Shown here piece by piece: positions 38,287 to 44,895 of a stretch of DNA of 64,000 bases. How positions within the stretch are numbered: position 1 is the stretch's first letter; each line of letters opens with the position of its first letter. The notes below the pieces were generated by a model that saw nothing but the letters and a program-made list of their open reading frames with translations, was not told the DNA's origin and ran no database searches. The translations under genes and the position numbers were made by a program. The stretch is from Sporomusaceae bacterium (GTDB taxonomy: Bacteria; Bacillota; Negativicutes; Acidaminococcales; JAJUGR01), in the NCBI GenBank assembly GCA_029265905.1, contig JAJUGR010000005.1, forward strand, positions 66,553-130,552, in the 5' to 3' direction.

Positions 38287-39774
38287 ATGGGTAAACCAAC
38301 TGGATTTTTAGACTACCAGCGTGTGCTTCCGGGTTACCGGGACCCGCTGGTGCGGATACAGGACTGGCAGGAAATCGCCGGCGATACGGACGAAATTCAA
38401 CTGCAGCAGCAGGCTGCGCGGTGCATGGATTGCGGCACGCCGTTTTGCCATACGGGGTGCTTGGTAGGGGGCAAACCAACCGGCTGCCCCTTGCACAACC
38501 TCATGCCGGAATGGAACGACTTGGTCTACCGGGGAATGTGGGCGGAAGCGTTTGCCCGCCTGGAAAAAACCAACAACTTCCCTGAGTTCACCGGCCATGT
38601 CTGTCCGGCTCCGTGTGAAGGTTCCTGCACGGCCGGATTGGTAACGGATCCTGTTACGATCCGCAACATTGAAAAGCATATCATTGAAAAGGCTTTTGAG
38701 GACAATGTCATTGCGCCCAAGCCGCCGAAGGTGCGGACCGGCAAAAAGGTTGCCGTTATCGGTTCCGGACCGGCCGGGCTTGCTTGTGCCGCCCAGCTTA
38801 ACAAAGCCGGACATTCCGTGACTGTTTTTGAGCGTGCCGACAAACCGGGCGGTTTGCTGATGTACGGCATTCCCAACATGAAGCTGGACAAAAAAATTGT
38901 CACGCGCCGCATACGGCTCCTGCAGCAAGAAGGCGTCACCTTTATCAACAACATTGAAGTCGGCAAAGACTACGACGCCAAGCAACTGATCGCCGAGCAT
39001 GATGCGGTTGTGCTGGCAACCGGGTCTACGCGGCCGCGCGACCTGCCGATCGAGGGGCGGGAGAGCAAAGGCATTTATCCGGCCATGCAGTATCTTGCCG
39101 CCAACACAAAGCAAATCTTGACGCCAAGCCAGCAATGTCCGACTTACGTTAACGCTAAAGGCAAGGACGTGCTCGTAATCGGCGGCGGCGACACGGGGAC
39201 TGACTGTGTCGCTACGGCCTTGCGCCAGGGCGCAAAGAGCGTCAATCAACTGGAAATCATGTCGTGTCCGCCGCCGAAGCGGGCTGCGGCAAACCCTTGG
39301 CCGCAGTATCCAAATGTTTGGAAACAAGACTACGGCCAGGAAGAAGCGGAAGCGTTGACTGGCCAGGATCCGCGCCAATACTGCATTTCGACAAAGAAAT
39401 TTGTTGCGGACAAGCACGGAAATATCAAGGAAGTGCATACCATTGGCGTCGAGTGGGCCGCTGACGAACAAGGCCGCACTGTATGCCGGGAGATTCCCGG
39501 CTCGGAAAAAGTCTGGCCGGCGCAGCTTGTGCTGCTGGCAATGGGTTTTCTTGGCCCAGAGGGCGAACTGTTGCAGCAAATGGGGATCGAGCAGGATGCC
39601 CGCAGCAATATCAATGCCGCTTACGGCGAGTACAAAACCAACATTAACGGCGTGTTTGCCGCCGGTGATGCCCGGCGCGGACAAAGTCTGGTCGTATGGG
39701 CCATTCACGAGGGCCGGGGCGCGGCAAAAGCCTGCGATGCCTACCTCATGGGGTCGACAAATCTGTCAGATTAA
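38287..39774 (+). CDS. gltD: Glutamate synthase, small subunit
   Basis: The 495-residue beta subunit passes electrons from NAD(P)H through FAD and iron-sulfur clusters to the large subunit. It shows N-terminal cluster cysteines (CMDCGTPFCHTGC; CPAPCEGSC), the FAD motif GSGPAGLACA, and the NAD(P)H motif GGGDTGTDCV. The C-terminal GVFAAGDARRGQSLVVWAI segment is typical. A GGGAGGA site precedes the ATG. It forms an operon with gltB, ended by a terminator. Confidence 0.97.
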   Translation: MGKPTGFLDYQRVLPGYRDPLVRIQDWQEIAGDTDEIQLQQQAARCMDCGTPFCHTGCLVGGKPTGCPLHNLMPEWNDLVYRGMWAEAFARLEKTNNFPEFTGHVCPAPCEGSCTAGLVTDPVTIRNIEKHIIEKAFEDNVIAPKPPKVRTGKKVAVIGSGPAGLACAAQLNKAGHSVTVFERADKPGGLLMYGIPNMKLDKKIVTRRIRLLQQEGVTFINNIEVGKDYDAKQLIAEHDAVVLATGSTRPRDLPIEGRESKGIYPAMQYLAANTKQILTPSQQCPTYVNAKGKDVLVIGGGDTGTDCVATALRQGAKSVNQLEIMSCPPPKRAAANPWPQYPNVWKQDYGQEEAEALTGQDPRQYCISTKKFVADKHGNIKEVHTIGVEWAADEQGRTVCREIPGSEKVWPAQLVLLAMGFLGPEGELLQQMGIEQDARSNINAAYGEYKTNINGVFAAGDARRGQSLVVWAIHEGRGAAKACDAYLMGSTNLSD

Positions 39775-39823
39775 GCACAAAAAAAGAGAAAGTGCGCGAT
39801 TAGCCGCTTTCTCTTTTTTGTGC
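39775..39823 (+). terminator. Terminator after gltD
   Basis: Starting at the base after the gltD stop, a GCACAAAAAA-GAGAAAG arm pairs with CTTTCTCTTTTTTGTGC (one bulge), giving a T-rich 3' arm. Confidence 0.8.
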
Positions 39824-39854
39824 GGGGCGATTTTAATCCGTTGCTGACAGTTCC

Positions 39855-39883
39855 TTGACGTGGTTTTTTCCGCTGGCTATAAT
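39855..39883 (+). promoter_or_regulatory. Promoter for the DnaA-domain-I-like gene
   Basis: TTGACG (39855-39860), exactly 17 bases, then a perfect TATAAT (39878-39883). The gene starts 40 bases further on. Confidence 0.85.
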
Positions 39884-39922
39884 GACAAGTGTGGGATAAG
39901 AATCATTTACAGGAGGATTTTC

Positions 39923-40264
39923 ATGAGAGAAGACTTGGTTGTACCGGGCGAGTCCAGTGAAAAAGAATCCATAGCAATTGGCAGCCGCGTCATCGTTGAA
40001 CCATTTTCTCCTTTGCTTGACCGGATGCGGGTGGAAAAACCAGAATTGGTTGCCGGCTTGGAGACCCTGCGGGATCTGGTGGGGGGAGAAAGCTTTGAAA
40101 AATATTTCAACAGCTTGCAGTCTATAAAAAAAGATGAAAAAAACGTGATGCTGATTACCGATAATGAAATGAAGCGGACAGCCATTGAACGACAGTACAT
40201 CGGCGCTTTGCAGCAGGCGTTCGCCGTACAATATGTGCGGATTGTCTGCCAACCCGCTTTTTAA
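39923..40264 (+). CDS. Small protein resembling the DnaA N-terminal domain
   Basis: The 113-residue product follows an AGGAGG site and its own strong promoter. The first 40 residues are acidic and probably flexible. The rest (LRDLVGGESFEKYFNSL, then a beta pair and NEMKRTAIERQY) matches the spacing of DnaA domain I: a helix, the S-x-F-xx-[WY]-F-xx-L block, strands, and a helix ending in Y before a final strand. No AAA+ or DNA-binding domain is present. In DnaA this domain binds DnaA itself, helicase and regulators such as SirA or DiaA. A role in replication control is therefore possible but inferred. The resemblance is by eye only. Confidence 0.6.
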   Translation: MREDLVVPGESSEKESIAIGSRVIVEPFSPLLDRMRVEKPELVAGLETLRDLVGGESFEKYFNSLQSIKKDEKNVMLITDNEMKRTAIERQYIGALQQAFAVQYVRIVCQPAF

Positions 40265-40313
40265 GAAAAACAAGTCTCCCGAAACGGCCGTTTCGGGAGA
40301 CTTGTTTTTCTTA
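40262..40313. terminator. Perfect 52-base bidirectional terminator
   Basis: The 26-base arms are perfectly complementary around the centre 40287/40288, with a GC-rich core (CTCCCGAAACGG) and A/T-rich ends that give T runs on both strands. It serves the convergent small gene and rubrerythrin. The first gene's stop codon is inside it. Confidence 0.9.
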
Positions 40314-40322
40314 GCACGGGAG

Positions 40323-40871
40323 TTATTTGTTGAAGTGCCTGTCCAGGAGGCCTTTGAACGCCGCGCCGTGGCGGGCTTCGTCCTTGCACATTTCATGCAC
40401 CGTGTCATGAATGGCATCGAGGTTCAGCTCCTTCGCCCGTTTGGCCAGCGCAAGCTTGCCCTGGCAGGCGCCGTACTCGGCGTCGACGCGCAACTCCAGG
40501 TTCTTTTTCGTTGAAGAGGTGACCACCTCGCCAAGCAGTTCGGCAAATTTCGCGGCATGCTCCGCCTCTTCATAGGCAATGCGCTTGTAGGCTTCAGCCA
40601 CTTCCGGGAAGCCCTCCCGGTCGGCTTGACGGCTCATCGCCAGGTACATGCCGACTTCGGTGCATTCGCCAACAAAGTTCATCTTCAGCCCTTCAATAAT
40701 TTGGGGGTCAACACCCGCGGCTACGCCGACTCTATGCTCATCAGCCCAAGCGAGGGCGGCAGCGGACTGCTCGATAAACTTGGCTGCCGGCGCCTTGCAG
40801 AGCGGGCACATTTCCGGAGCGGAATCGCCTTCATGAACATAGCCACAAATAGTGCATACATACTTTTTCAT
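40323..40871 (-). CDS. Reverse rubrerythrin (rubredoxin domain first)
   Basis: Rubrerythrins reduce hydrogen peroxide in anaerobes. In this 182-residue protein the rubredoxin domain is at the N-terminus (CTICGY and CPLCKAP, residues about 6-25), and the ferritin-like di-iron domain follows, with [18 protein letters not shown] and DEARHG motifs. This order is that of reverse rubrerythrins known from clostridia, not classical Rbr. An AGGAGAGA site lies before the ATG. A palindromic AT-rich element overlaps its likely promoter. The function fits an oxygen-sensitive lifestyle. Confidence 0.93.
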   Translation of the reverse strand: MKKYVCTICGYVHEGDSAPEMCPLCKAPAAKFIEQSAAALAWADEHRVGVAAGVDPQIIEGLKMNFVGECTEVGMYLAMSRQADREGFPEVAEAYKRIAYEEAEHAAKFAELLGEVVTSSTKKNLELRVDAEYGACQGKLALAKRAKELNLDAIHDTVHEMCKDEARHGAAFKGLLDRHFNK

Positions 40872-40912
40872 CTACATCTCTCCTGTCGATAATTATTATT
40901 AACTAATCACGT

Positions 40913-40924
40913 TTATTATAATAA
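40913..40924 (-). promoter_or_regulatory. AT palindrome overlapping rubrerythrin promoter
   Basis: The 12-base palindrome TTATTATAATAA contains a minus-strand TATAAT (40920-40915), placed about 45 bases before the rubrerythrin start. The shape is reminiscent of PerR/Fur boxes but not an exact match. No clear -35 was found. Confidence 0.4.
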
Positions 40925-41044
40925 TCTCTCGCGATCAAAAATGCAAGTAAAAAGTTGTTTCCCTGCTGAATAATTTTACAAGCAGGAATCTGCCGTTTTT
41001 GCGCTTAATATATGGCTATGAAGAGCAGTAGAGGAGGTGTGGAC

Positions 41045-41617
41045 ATGTGGGCAAGGTGGTTGGTTCTACTGGCGGTGCTGTTTTTCCCCGTGCAAGCAAG
41101 GGCGGCAAGTGAACCTGTTTCGGTTTTTGACGCCCGCCCCATTTCAATCGTTATAGAAACGAGTGAGCGTCTGAGTCCGCCGGTGCAGGACAAATTGCTC
41201 GAGCTGTACCGATGGACTTTTCGGCTGCCCGCTTACGACAAACAGCCCTTCAGCGAACCGATAGCGCTGAAGAAAGGCTATAACCCGCTGCAGGATCGCA
41301 AGGGGAATATTGCCGCTGGGGCCGTGCGGGAGCATATGGCTAAAGCAAACTTGCAACGGCTGGTTTTATTGCGCATCGATGAGTTGAGTTCTTTTATTTA
41401 TCATCATTGGTCGATTTTTGATGAGGATGACGTCGAAATTGAGGAGGCGCGCGTGCAGGCTGTGGCCACATTGGTTGACCAGGATGGCCGTGTGCTTTTG
41501 CAACGGAAAATTCGGCGCTGGGAGCGGCGCGAATACACGGTTGACAGCGGGCCCGTCCCGCTGCTGCTGGAAGAATGGGAGCGATTTTTGAAAGAAGCGG
41601 GAACAACCAACAACTAG
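41045..41617 (+). CDS. Secreted protein of unknown function
   Basis: The 190-residue product has a clear signal peptide (hydrophobic residues 3-18, ending at QARAAS) and no further membrane segment. ATG 41045 is preceded by a strong GAGGAGGTG. The mature part mixes helices and strands, contains a TSERLSPPVQDKL segment and a WERREYTV segment, and has an acidic patch (DEDDVEIEE). I do not recognise a family. It is flanked by rubrerythrin in divergent orientation and by the NrdD-like gene. Confidence 0.75.
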   Translation: MWARWLVLLAVLFFPVQARAASEPVSVFDARPISIVIETSERLSPPVQDKLLELYRWTFRLPAYDKQPFSEPIALKKGYNPLQDRKGNIAAGAVREHMAKANLQRLVLLRIDELSSFIYHHWSIFDEDDVEIEEARVQAVATLVDQDGRVLLQRKIRRWERREYTVDSGPVPLLLEEWERFLKEAGTTNN

Positions 41618-41666
41618 ATATAGACAATGTTATTGGTTGTTTAACTAAATATAGTGCAACCGCCCC

Positions 41667-41695
41667 TTTACAGCGGAAAAACAATCTTATATACT
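41667..41695 (+). promoter_or_regulatory. Promoter for the NrdD-tail-like gene
   Basis: TTTACA (41667-41672), 17 bases and TATACT (41690-41695), 31 bases ahead of the GTG start. Confidence 0.75.
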
Positions 41696-41726
41696 AAAAA
41701 CAATCAAAACAGAGGGGGCGTTCGAT

Positions 41727-41999
41727 GTGCTATTTGAGTACCATGGTGTGCAGGTTATTCATCCCGACAATATGGATGAAATGGAAGCGAAAGAATATGT
41801 CGATGAACAGCTGAAGTTAATGCCGACAAAAATGTTGACACGGGTGGAGTTATCTTTCGAAGGCGATGAGGTGCTGATTCGTCCGCGCTACAATACCATC
41901 AACCGGGTGCGCCGCATTACCGGTTATCTGAGCACGATTAGCAAGTTCAATGATGCGAAAAAAGCCGAAGCGCATGATCGAGTTGCTCACGTGCTGTAA
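41727..41999 (+). CDS. Small protein resembling the C-terminal tail of anaerobic ribonucleotide reductase
   Basis: The 90-residue product starts at GTG after AGGGGGCG. Its second half, INRVRRITGYLSTISKFNDA and the following KAEAHDRVAHV, resembles the NrdD C-terminus, where R-x-C-G-Y-L carries the radical glycine and K/R-x-H closes the chain. Here the Gly is kept in R-I-T-G-Y-L while the usual cysteine is Thr. There is no cysteine at all, so the zinc site of full NrdD is absent. A stand-alone radical domain, like GrcA for pyruvate formate-lyase, is one idea; an accessory or decayed fragment is another. The family match is by eye. Confidence 0.6.
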   Translation: MLFEYHGVQVIHPDNMDEMEAKEYVDEQLKLMPTKMLTRVELSFEGDEVLIRPRYNTINRVRRITGYLSTISKFNDAKKAEAHDRVAHVL

Positions 42000-42029
42000 G
42001 CGGGCGCCGTTTTGACAATAAGCTGTGAG

Positions 42030-42065
42030 GAGGCTGTCTCAGTAAAAGGAGACGGCTTCTTTTTT
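42030..42065 (+). terminator. Terminator after the NrdD-tail-like gene
   Basis: GAGGCTGTCTC pairs with GAGACGGCTTC (two G-T pairs) around an eight-base loop, followed by six T residues. Confidence 0.82.
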
Positions 42066-42140
42066 ATTCGCGTGATACTTGTCACATCCAAGGCGTTCGC
42101 CCCTGCGATAAAATAATATTTGAAAATTTGCCCACGGACA

Positions 42141-42245
42141 GGCTACGGTGGCCGTTTTGCCGGCAACTACGGCAACGCCTGGCGGCTGCAGGACAAAGAG
42201 TTTGGGACGTTCAACGGACCGATCATGATGACGACCAACTGCCTC
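42141..42245 (+). pseudogene. Remnant of hybrid-cluster protein gene (hcp)
   Basis: A stretch of about 35 codons reads [16 protein letters not shown] and [10 protein letters not shown], closely matching the internal block of hybrid-cluster proteins (GNYGxxWQxQxxEFxxFPGPIxMTxNC). Upstream and downstream the frame no longer resembles the family, and no start with a ribosome site exists. The rest of the 42066-42424 interval holds nothing else I can name, apart from a small hairpin. I read it as the decayed relic of an otherwise lost hcp gene, with a deletion on both sides. Confidence 0.7.
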
Positions 42246-42381
42246 GCGACGTGCATCTTTCACATCGAACTGCTTCGTGCCCTCAATGCTGCGCGGCTGC
42301 TTCGCTTTAATCTTGAGCGCTGGCAGCCCGGCGGCGCGCGGCAGCCTAGGGGCGACTGGCGAAAATAAATGCAACTTTAAG

Positions 42382-42401
42382 CCCTGCTGCGGCAGGGTTT
42401 T
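42382..42401 (+). terminator. Weak hairpin with short T run
   Basis: CCCTGC-TGCG-GCAGGG followed by TTTT, between the hcp remnant and the yajQ promoter. It may be a leftover terminator. Confidence 0.4.
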
Positions 42402-42424
42402 CGCTTTCCGCGAAGCAGGCTTGC

Positions 42425-42453
42425 TTGGTTCTCTGGCGTGATCGTGATAATAT
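42425..42453 (+). promoter_or_regulatory. Candidate promoter for yajQ
   Basis: TTGGTT (42425-42430), 17 bases and TAATAT (42448-42453), 34 bases before the coding start. Boxes are imperfect. Confidence 0.5.
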
Positions 42454-42486
42454 GAAAGGGTAGATTACGAAGAAGGAGTGGTCCTT

Positions 42487-42978
42487 GTGGCTAAAGACTC
42501 ATCATTTGACGTTGTATCGGAGGTCGATTTTCAGGAACTGGATAATGCCGTTAATCAGGCGGTGAAGGAAATTACGCAACGCTATGATTTTAAGGGCGCG
42601 GTTGCAGAAATGGAACTGGAAGATAAGAAAATCAAGCTATTGGCTTCTGACGAATACAAATTGGAGGTCATGCTGGATATCCTACGGATCAAAATGGGCA
42701 AGCGCGGCGTTCCGCTGCGCTGCTTGACGCCGGGCAAGATTGAACCGGCAGCCAAAGGCGCGGTCCGCCAAGTGATCACGGTGGAAAGCGGCATCGCCAA
42801 GGAGAAGGCCAAAGACATTGTCGCGGCCGTGAAAGCGATGAAACTGAAGGTCCAGGCGCAAATGATGGACGATAAGGTCCGGGTAACGGGGGCGAAAAAA
42901 GATGATTTGCAGGCCGTCATCCAGCTTTTGAAGCAACAGGACTTTGGCGTTGACTTGCAGTTCATCAATTTCCGTTAA
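42487..42978 (+). CDS. yajQ: YajQ-family nucleotide-binding protein
   Basis: The 163-residue product starts (GTG 42487, AAGGAG eight bases upstream) with [20 protein letters not shown], matching the canonical YajQ N-terminus, and ends with LQFINFR. The family has two RRM-like folds; some members bind cyclic di-GMP or act as phage-protein binding factors. The sequence does not reveal the ligand here. GTG 42478 in frame is part of the ribosome site and less likely. Confidence 0.93.
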   Translation: MAKDSSFDVVSEVDFQELDNAVNQAVKEITQRYDFKGAVAEMELEDKKIKLLASDEYKLEVMLDILRIKMGKRGVPLRCLTPGKIEPAAKGAVRQVITVESGIAKEKAKDIVAAVKAMKLKVQAQMMDDKVRVTGAKKDDLQAVIQLLKQQDFGVDLQFINFR

Positions 42979-43016
42979 GGGACATATTGGCACAAGAAAT
43001 CAAATAGTGGGGGAAT

Positions 43017-43982
43017 ATGGCGTTGGAAACAAAAAAACGCCCGAAAGCGGCGGTTATCGGTACGATTTTTGTCGATTGCAAAGGTTTTGCAGCTGGCGAA
43101 TATCACCCTCAGGGTCGAAATGTGGGGGAGATTGGCTTTGTTCATGGCGGCGTAGGACGCAACGTCGCGCAAAATCTGGCCGGGTTGGCTGTGGACACGC
43201 GCCTGATTTCAACGGTGCAGGGCAACGGGATCGGACTCGAAGTGCTGCAGCGGTTGCAGGCTTGCGGGGTTGACACCGATGCCGTTTTGCGGACCGGCGC
43301 TGGCGGAACCGGCATGTGGCTGGCCCTATTGGATGCGGAGGGAAACCTGCTCGGGTCGATTTCACAAATGCCCAGTATCGGTTTATTGGAGCAGTCTGTG
43401 GCGATTGCTTTGCAAAATGGTAATGGCGAGCGGCAAAGCTTTGTGCTTGAGGTCGATCTAAGCGAGCAGATTTCACGCCAAGTGTTTGCGGCGGCGAGGC
43501 GAGAAGGGCATGCTGTTTACGGATTGCCCGGCAATCTTTCCATCATGGAAAAGCACCCGGAGTGGCTGGGCGAAATGGACCTGTTTGTGTGCAACGATCT
43601 GGAGGCGTGTCGTTTAGCCGGCCAGGAACAGCGGCCTTTAACCCGTGAGCAGGCGGAAGCGCTTGGTCTGGTTTTGGCGGAGCAACACAAATGCCCCCGG
43701 TTAGTCATTACCTTGGGCGAGCGCGGCGCGGTGTTTTTTGAACAGGGACAGGCCGGCTTCCAAGCGGCGGAACAAGTGCAGCTGGTCGACTCCACCGGGG
43801 CCGGCGATGCGTTCTTTTCCGGCACGGTAATGGGGCTATTGTACGGGCAGACGCTTGCACAGGCGGTTTTGCTGGGGACAAAAACCGCAGCCTGGACGAT
43901 TGCCGAACAGGAAAGCAATTGCGGGTCGCTGGGGGAAAAAATAGCCCAAGATCCGGCTTTTAAAGCGGCGATCGCACAATAA
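43017..43982 (+). CDS. PfkB-family carbohydrate kinase
   Basis: This ribokinase-type sugar kinase of 321 residues has the N-terminal GGVGRNVAQNLA motif and the C-terminal DSTGAGDAFFSG motif with the catalytic Asp. A FVDCKGF segment near residue 20 lies where substrate-binding residues of ribokinase sit. The substrate is not evident. The next gene is a beta-hydroxyacid dehydrogenase, so a role with glycerate or a similar acid is possible but unproven. Confidence 0.88.
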   Translation: MALETKKRPKAAVIGTIFVDCKGFAAGEYHPQGRNVGEIGFVHGGVGRNVAQNLAGLAVDTRLISTVQGNGIGLEVLQRLQACGVDTDAVLRTGAGGTGMWLALLDAEGNLLGSISQMPSIGLLEQSVAIALQNGNGERQSFVLEVDLSEQISRQVFAAARREGHAVYGLPGNLSIMEKHPEWLGEMDLFVCNDLEACRLAGQEQRPLTREQAEALGLVLAEQHKCPRLVITLGERGAVFFEQGQAGFQAAEQVQLVDSTGAGDAFFSGTVMGLLYGQTLAQAVLLGTKTAAWTIAEQESNCGSLGEKIAQDPAFKAAIAQ

Positions 43983-44016
43983 GAGACGAAGATTATTTTG
44001 CGCGGAGGCGATCCGA

Positions 44017-44895
44017 ATGAAACTGGGGTTTATTGGCGTAGGCGTCATGGGCAGAGGCATTGTCCGCAACCTGATGCGGGGCGGGCACGAGCTGATTCTT
44101 TACAACCGCAGCGAAAACGCTGAAGTGAAGCAACTGTTGGCGGAAGGCGCGCGCCGGGCGGATTCTCCGCGCAGCGTGGCGCAACAAGCAGACGTAGTTT
44201 TTACCATGGTCGGTTTCCCAAAAGATGTTGAAGAAGTGTACTGCGGACCGGAAGGCGTTTTCGCCGGCGCAGCGCCGGGCCTTGTCGCTGTTGATTTGAC
44301 AACAAGCAGCCCGGCTTTGGCGAAAAAATTGGCGGAGCTTGGTGAAAAGCAAGGCGTATCAGTCCTTGATGCGCCTGTATCGGGCGGCGACATCGGGGCG
44401 CGGGAGGCCCGACTGTCGGTTATGGTCGGCGGCAAGGAGGCTATTTTTGAAAAACTGCAGCCCCTGTTCCGCCTGATGGGACAAACCGTTGTCCTGCAGG
44501 GCGGACCAGGGGCCGGTCAATATGCGAAGATGGTCAACCAGATCGTTATTGCTTCGAACATGCTTGGGGTCGTCGAAGCGCTGACGTATGCCAAGGCGGC
44601 CGGCTTGGACCAGATGCGGGTATTTAGCAGCATCGCTAATGGCGCGGCCGGCAGCGCAGCACTGTCGAATCTGGGTCCGCGCATGCTCAAGGGCGATTTT
44701 GCCCCGGGTTTTTATGTCAAGCATTTCATCAAGGACATGGGGATCGCGCTTTCGTCGGCGGCGGAACTGGGCCTCCAACTGCCGGGACTGGCGTTGGCGC
44801 ACCGTTTATACGAGCAGTTAGCCGCAAACGGGTGTGAAAACGACGGCACGCAAGCGCTTTACAAATTGTATCTAAGCAATCAGGTTACCCTGTAG
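44017..44895 (+). CDS. NAD(P)-dependent beta-hydroxyacid dehydrogenase (GarR/MmsB-like)
   Basis: The 292-residue protein has the Rossmann motif GFIGVGVMGRGIVRNL, the substrate-binding segment DAPVSGGDIGAREA and the catalytic lysine region KMVNQ. These are family signatures of tartronate semialdehyde reductases and 3-hydroxyisobutyrate dehydrogenases. It lies 34 bases after the PfkB kinase, preceded by a CGGAGG site. Its last 11 bases overlap the convergent DUF4127 gene. Confidence 0.92.
   Translation: MKLGFIGVGVMGRGIVRNLMRGGHELILYNRSENAEVKQLLAEGARRADSPRSVAQQADVVFTMVGFPKDVEEVYCGPEGVFAGAAPGLVAVDLTTSSPALAKKLAELGEKQGVSVLDAPVSGGDIGAREARLSVMVGGKEAIFEKLQPLFRLMGQTVVLQGGPGAGQYAKMVNQIVIASNMLGVVEALTYAKAAGLDQMRVFSSIANGAAGSAALSNLGPRMLKGDFAPGFYVKHFIKDMGIALSSAAELGLQLPGLALAHRLYEQLAANGCENDGTQALYKLYLSNQVTL

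Noticed and set aside
38308-39708. A 466-codon open frame antisense to gltD
   Set aside because: Same shadow effect; composition is not protein-like and gltD itself is fully conserved.
42120-42368. An 82-codon plus-strand frame as an intact gene
   Set aside because: Only its first half matches Hcp; there is no ribosome site and the tail has no similarity, so I treat it as a relic.
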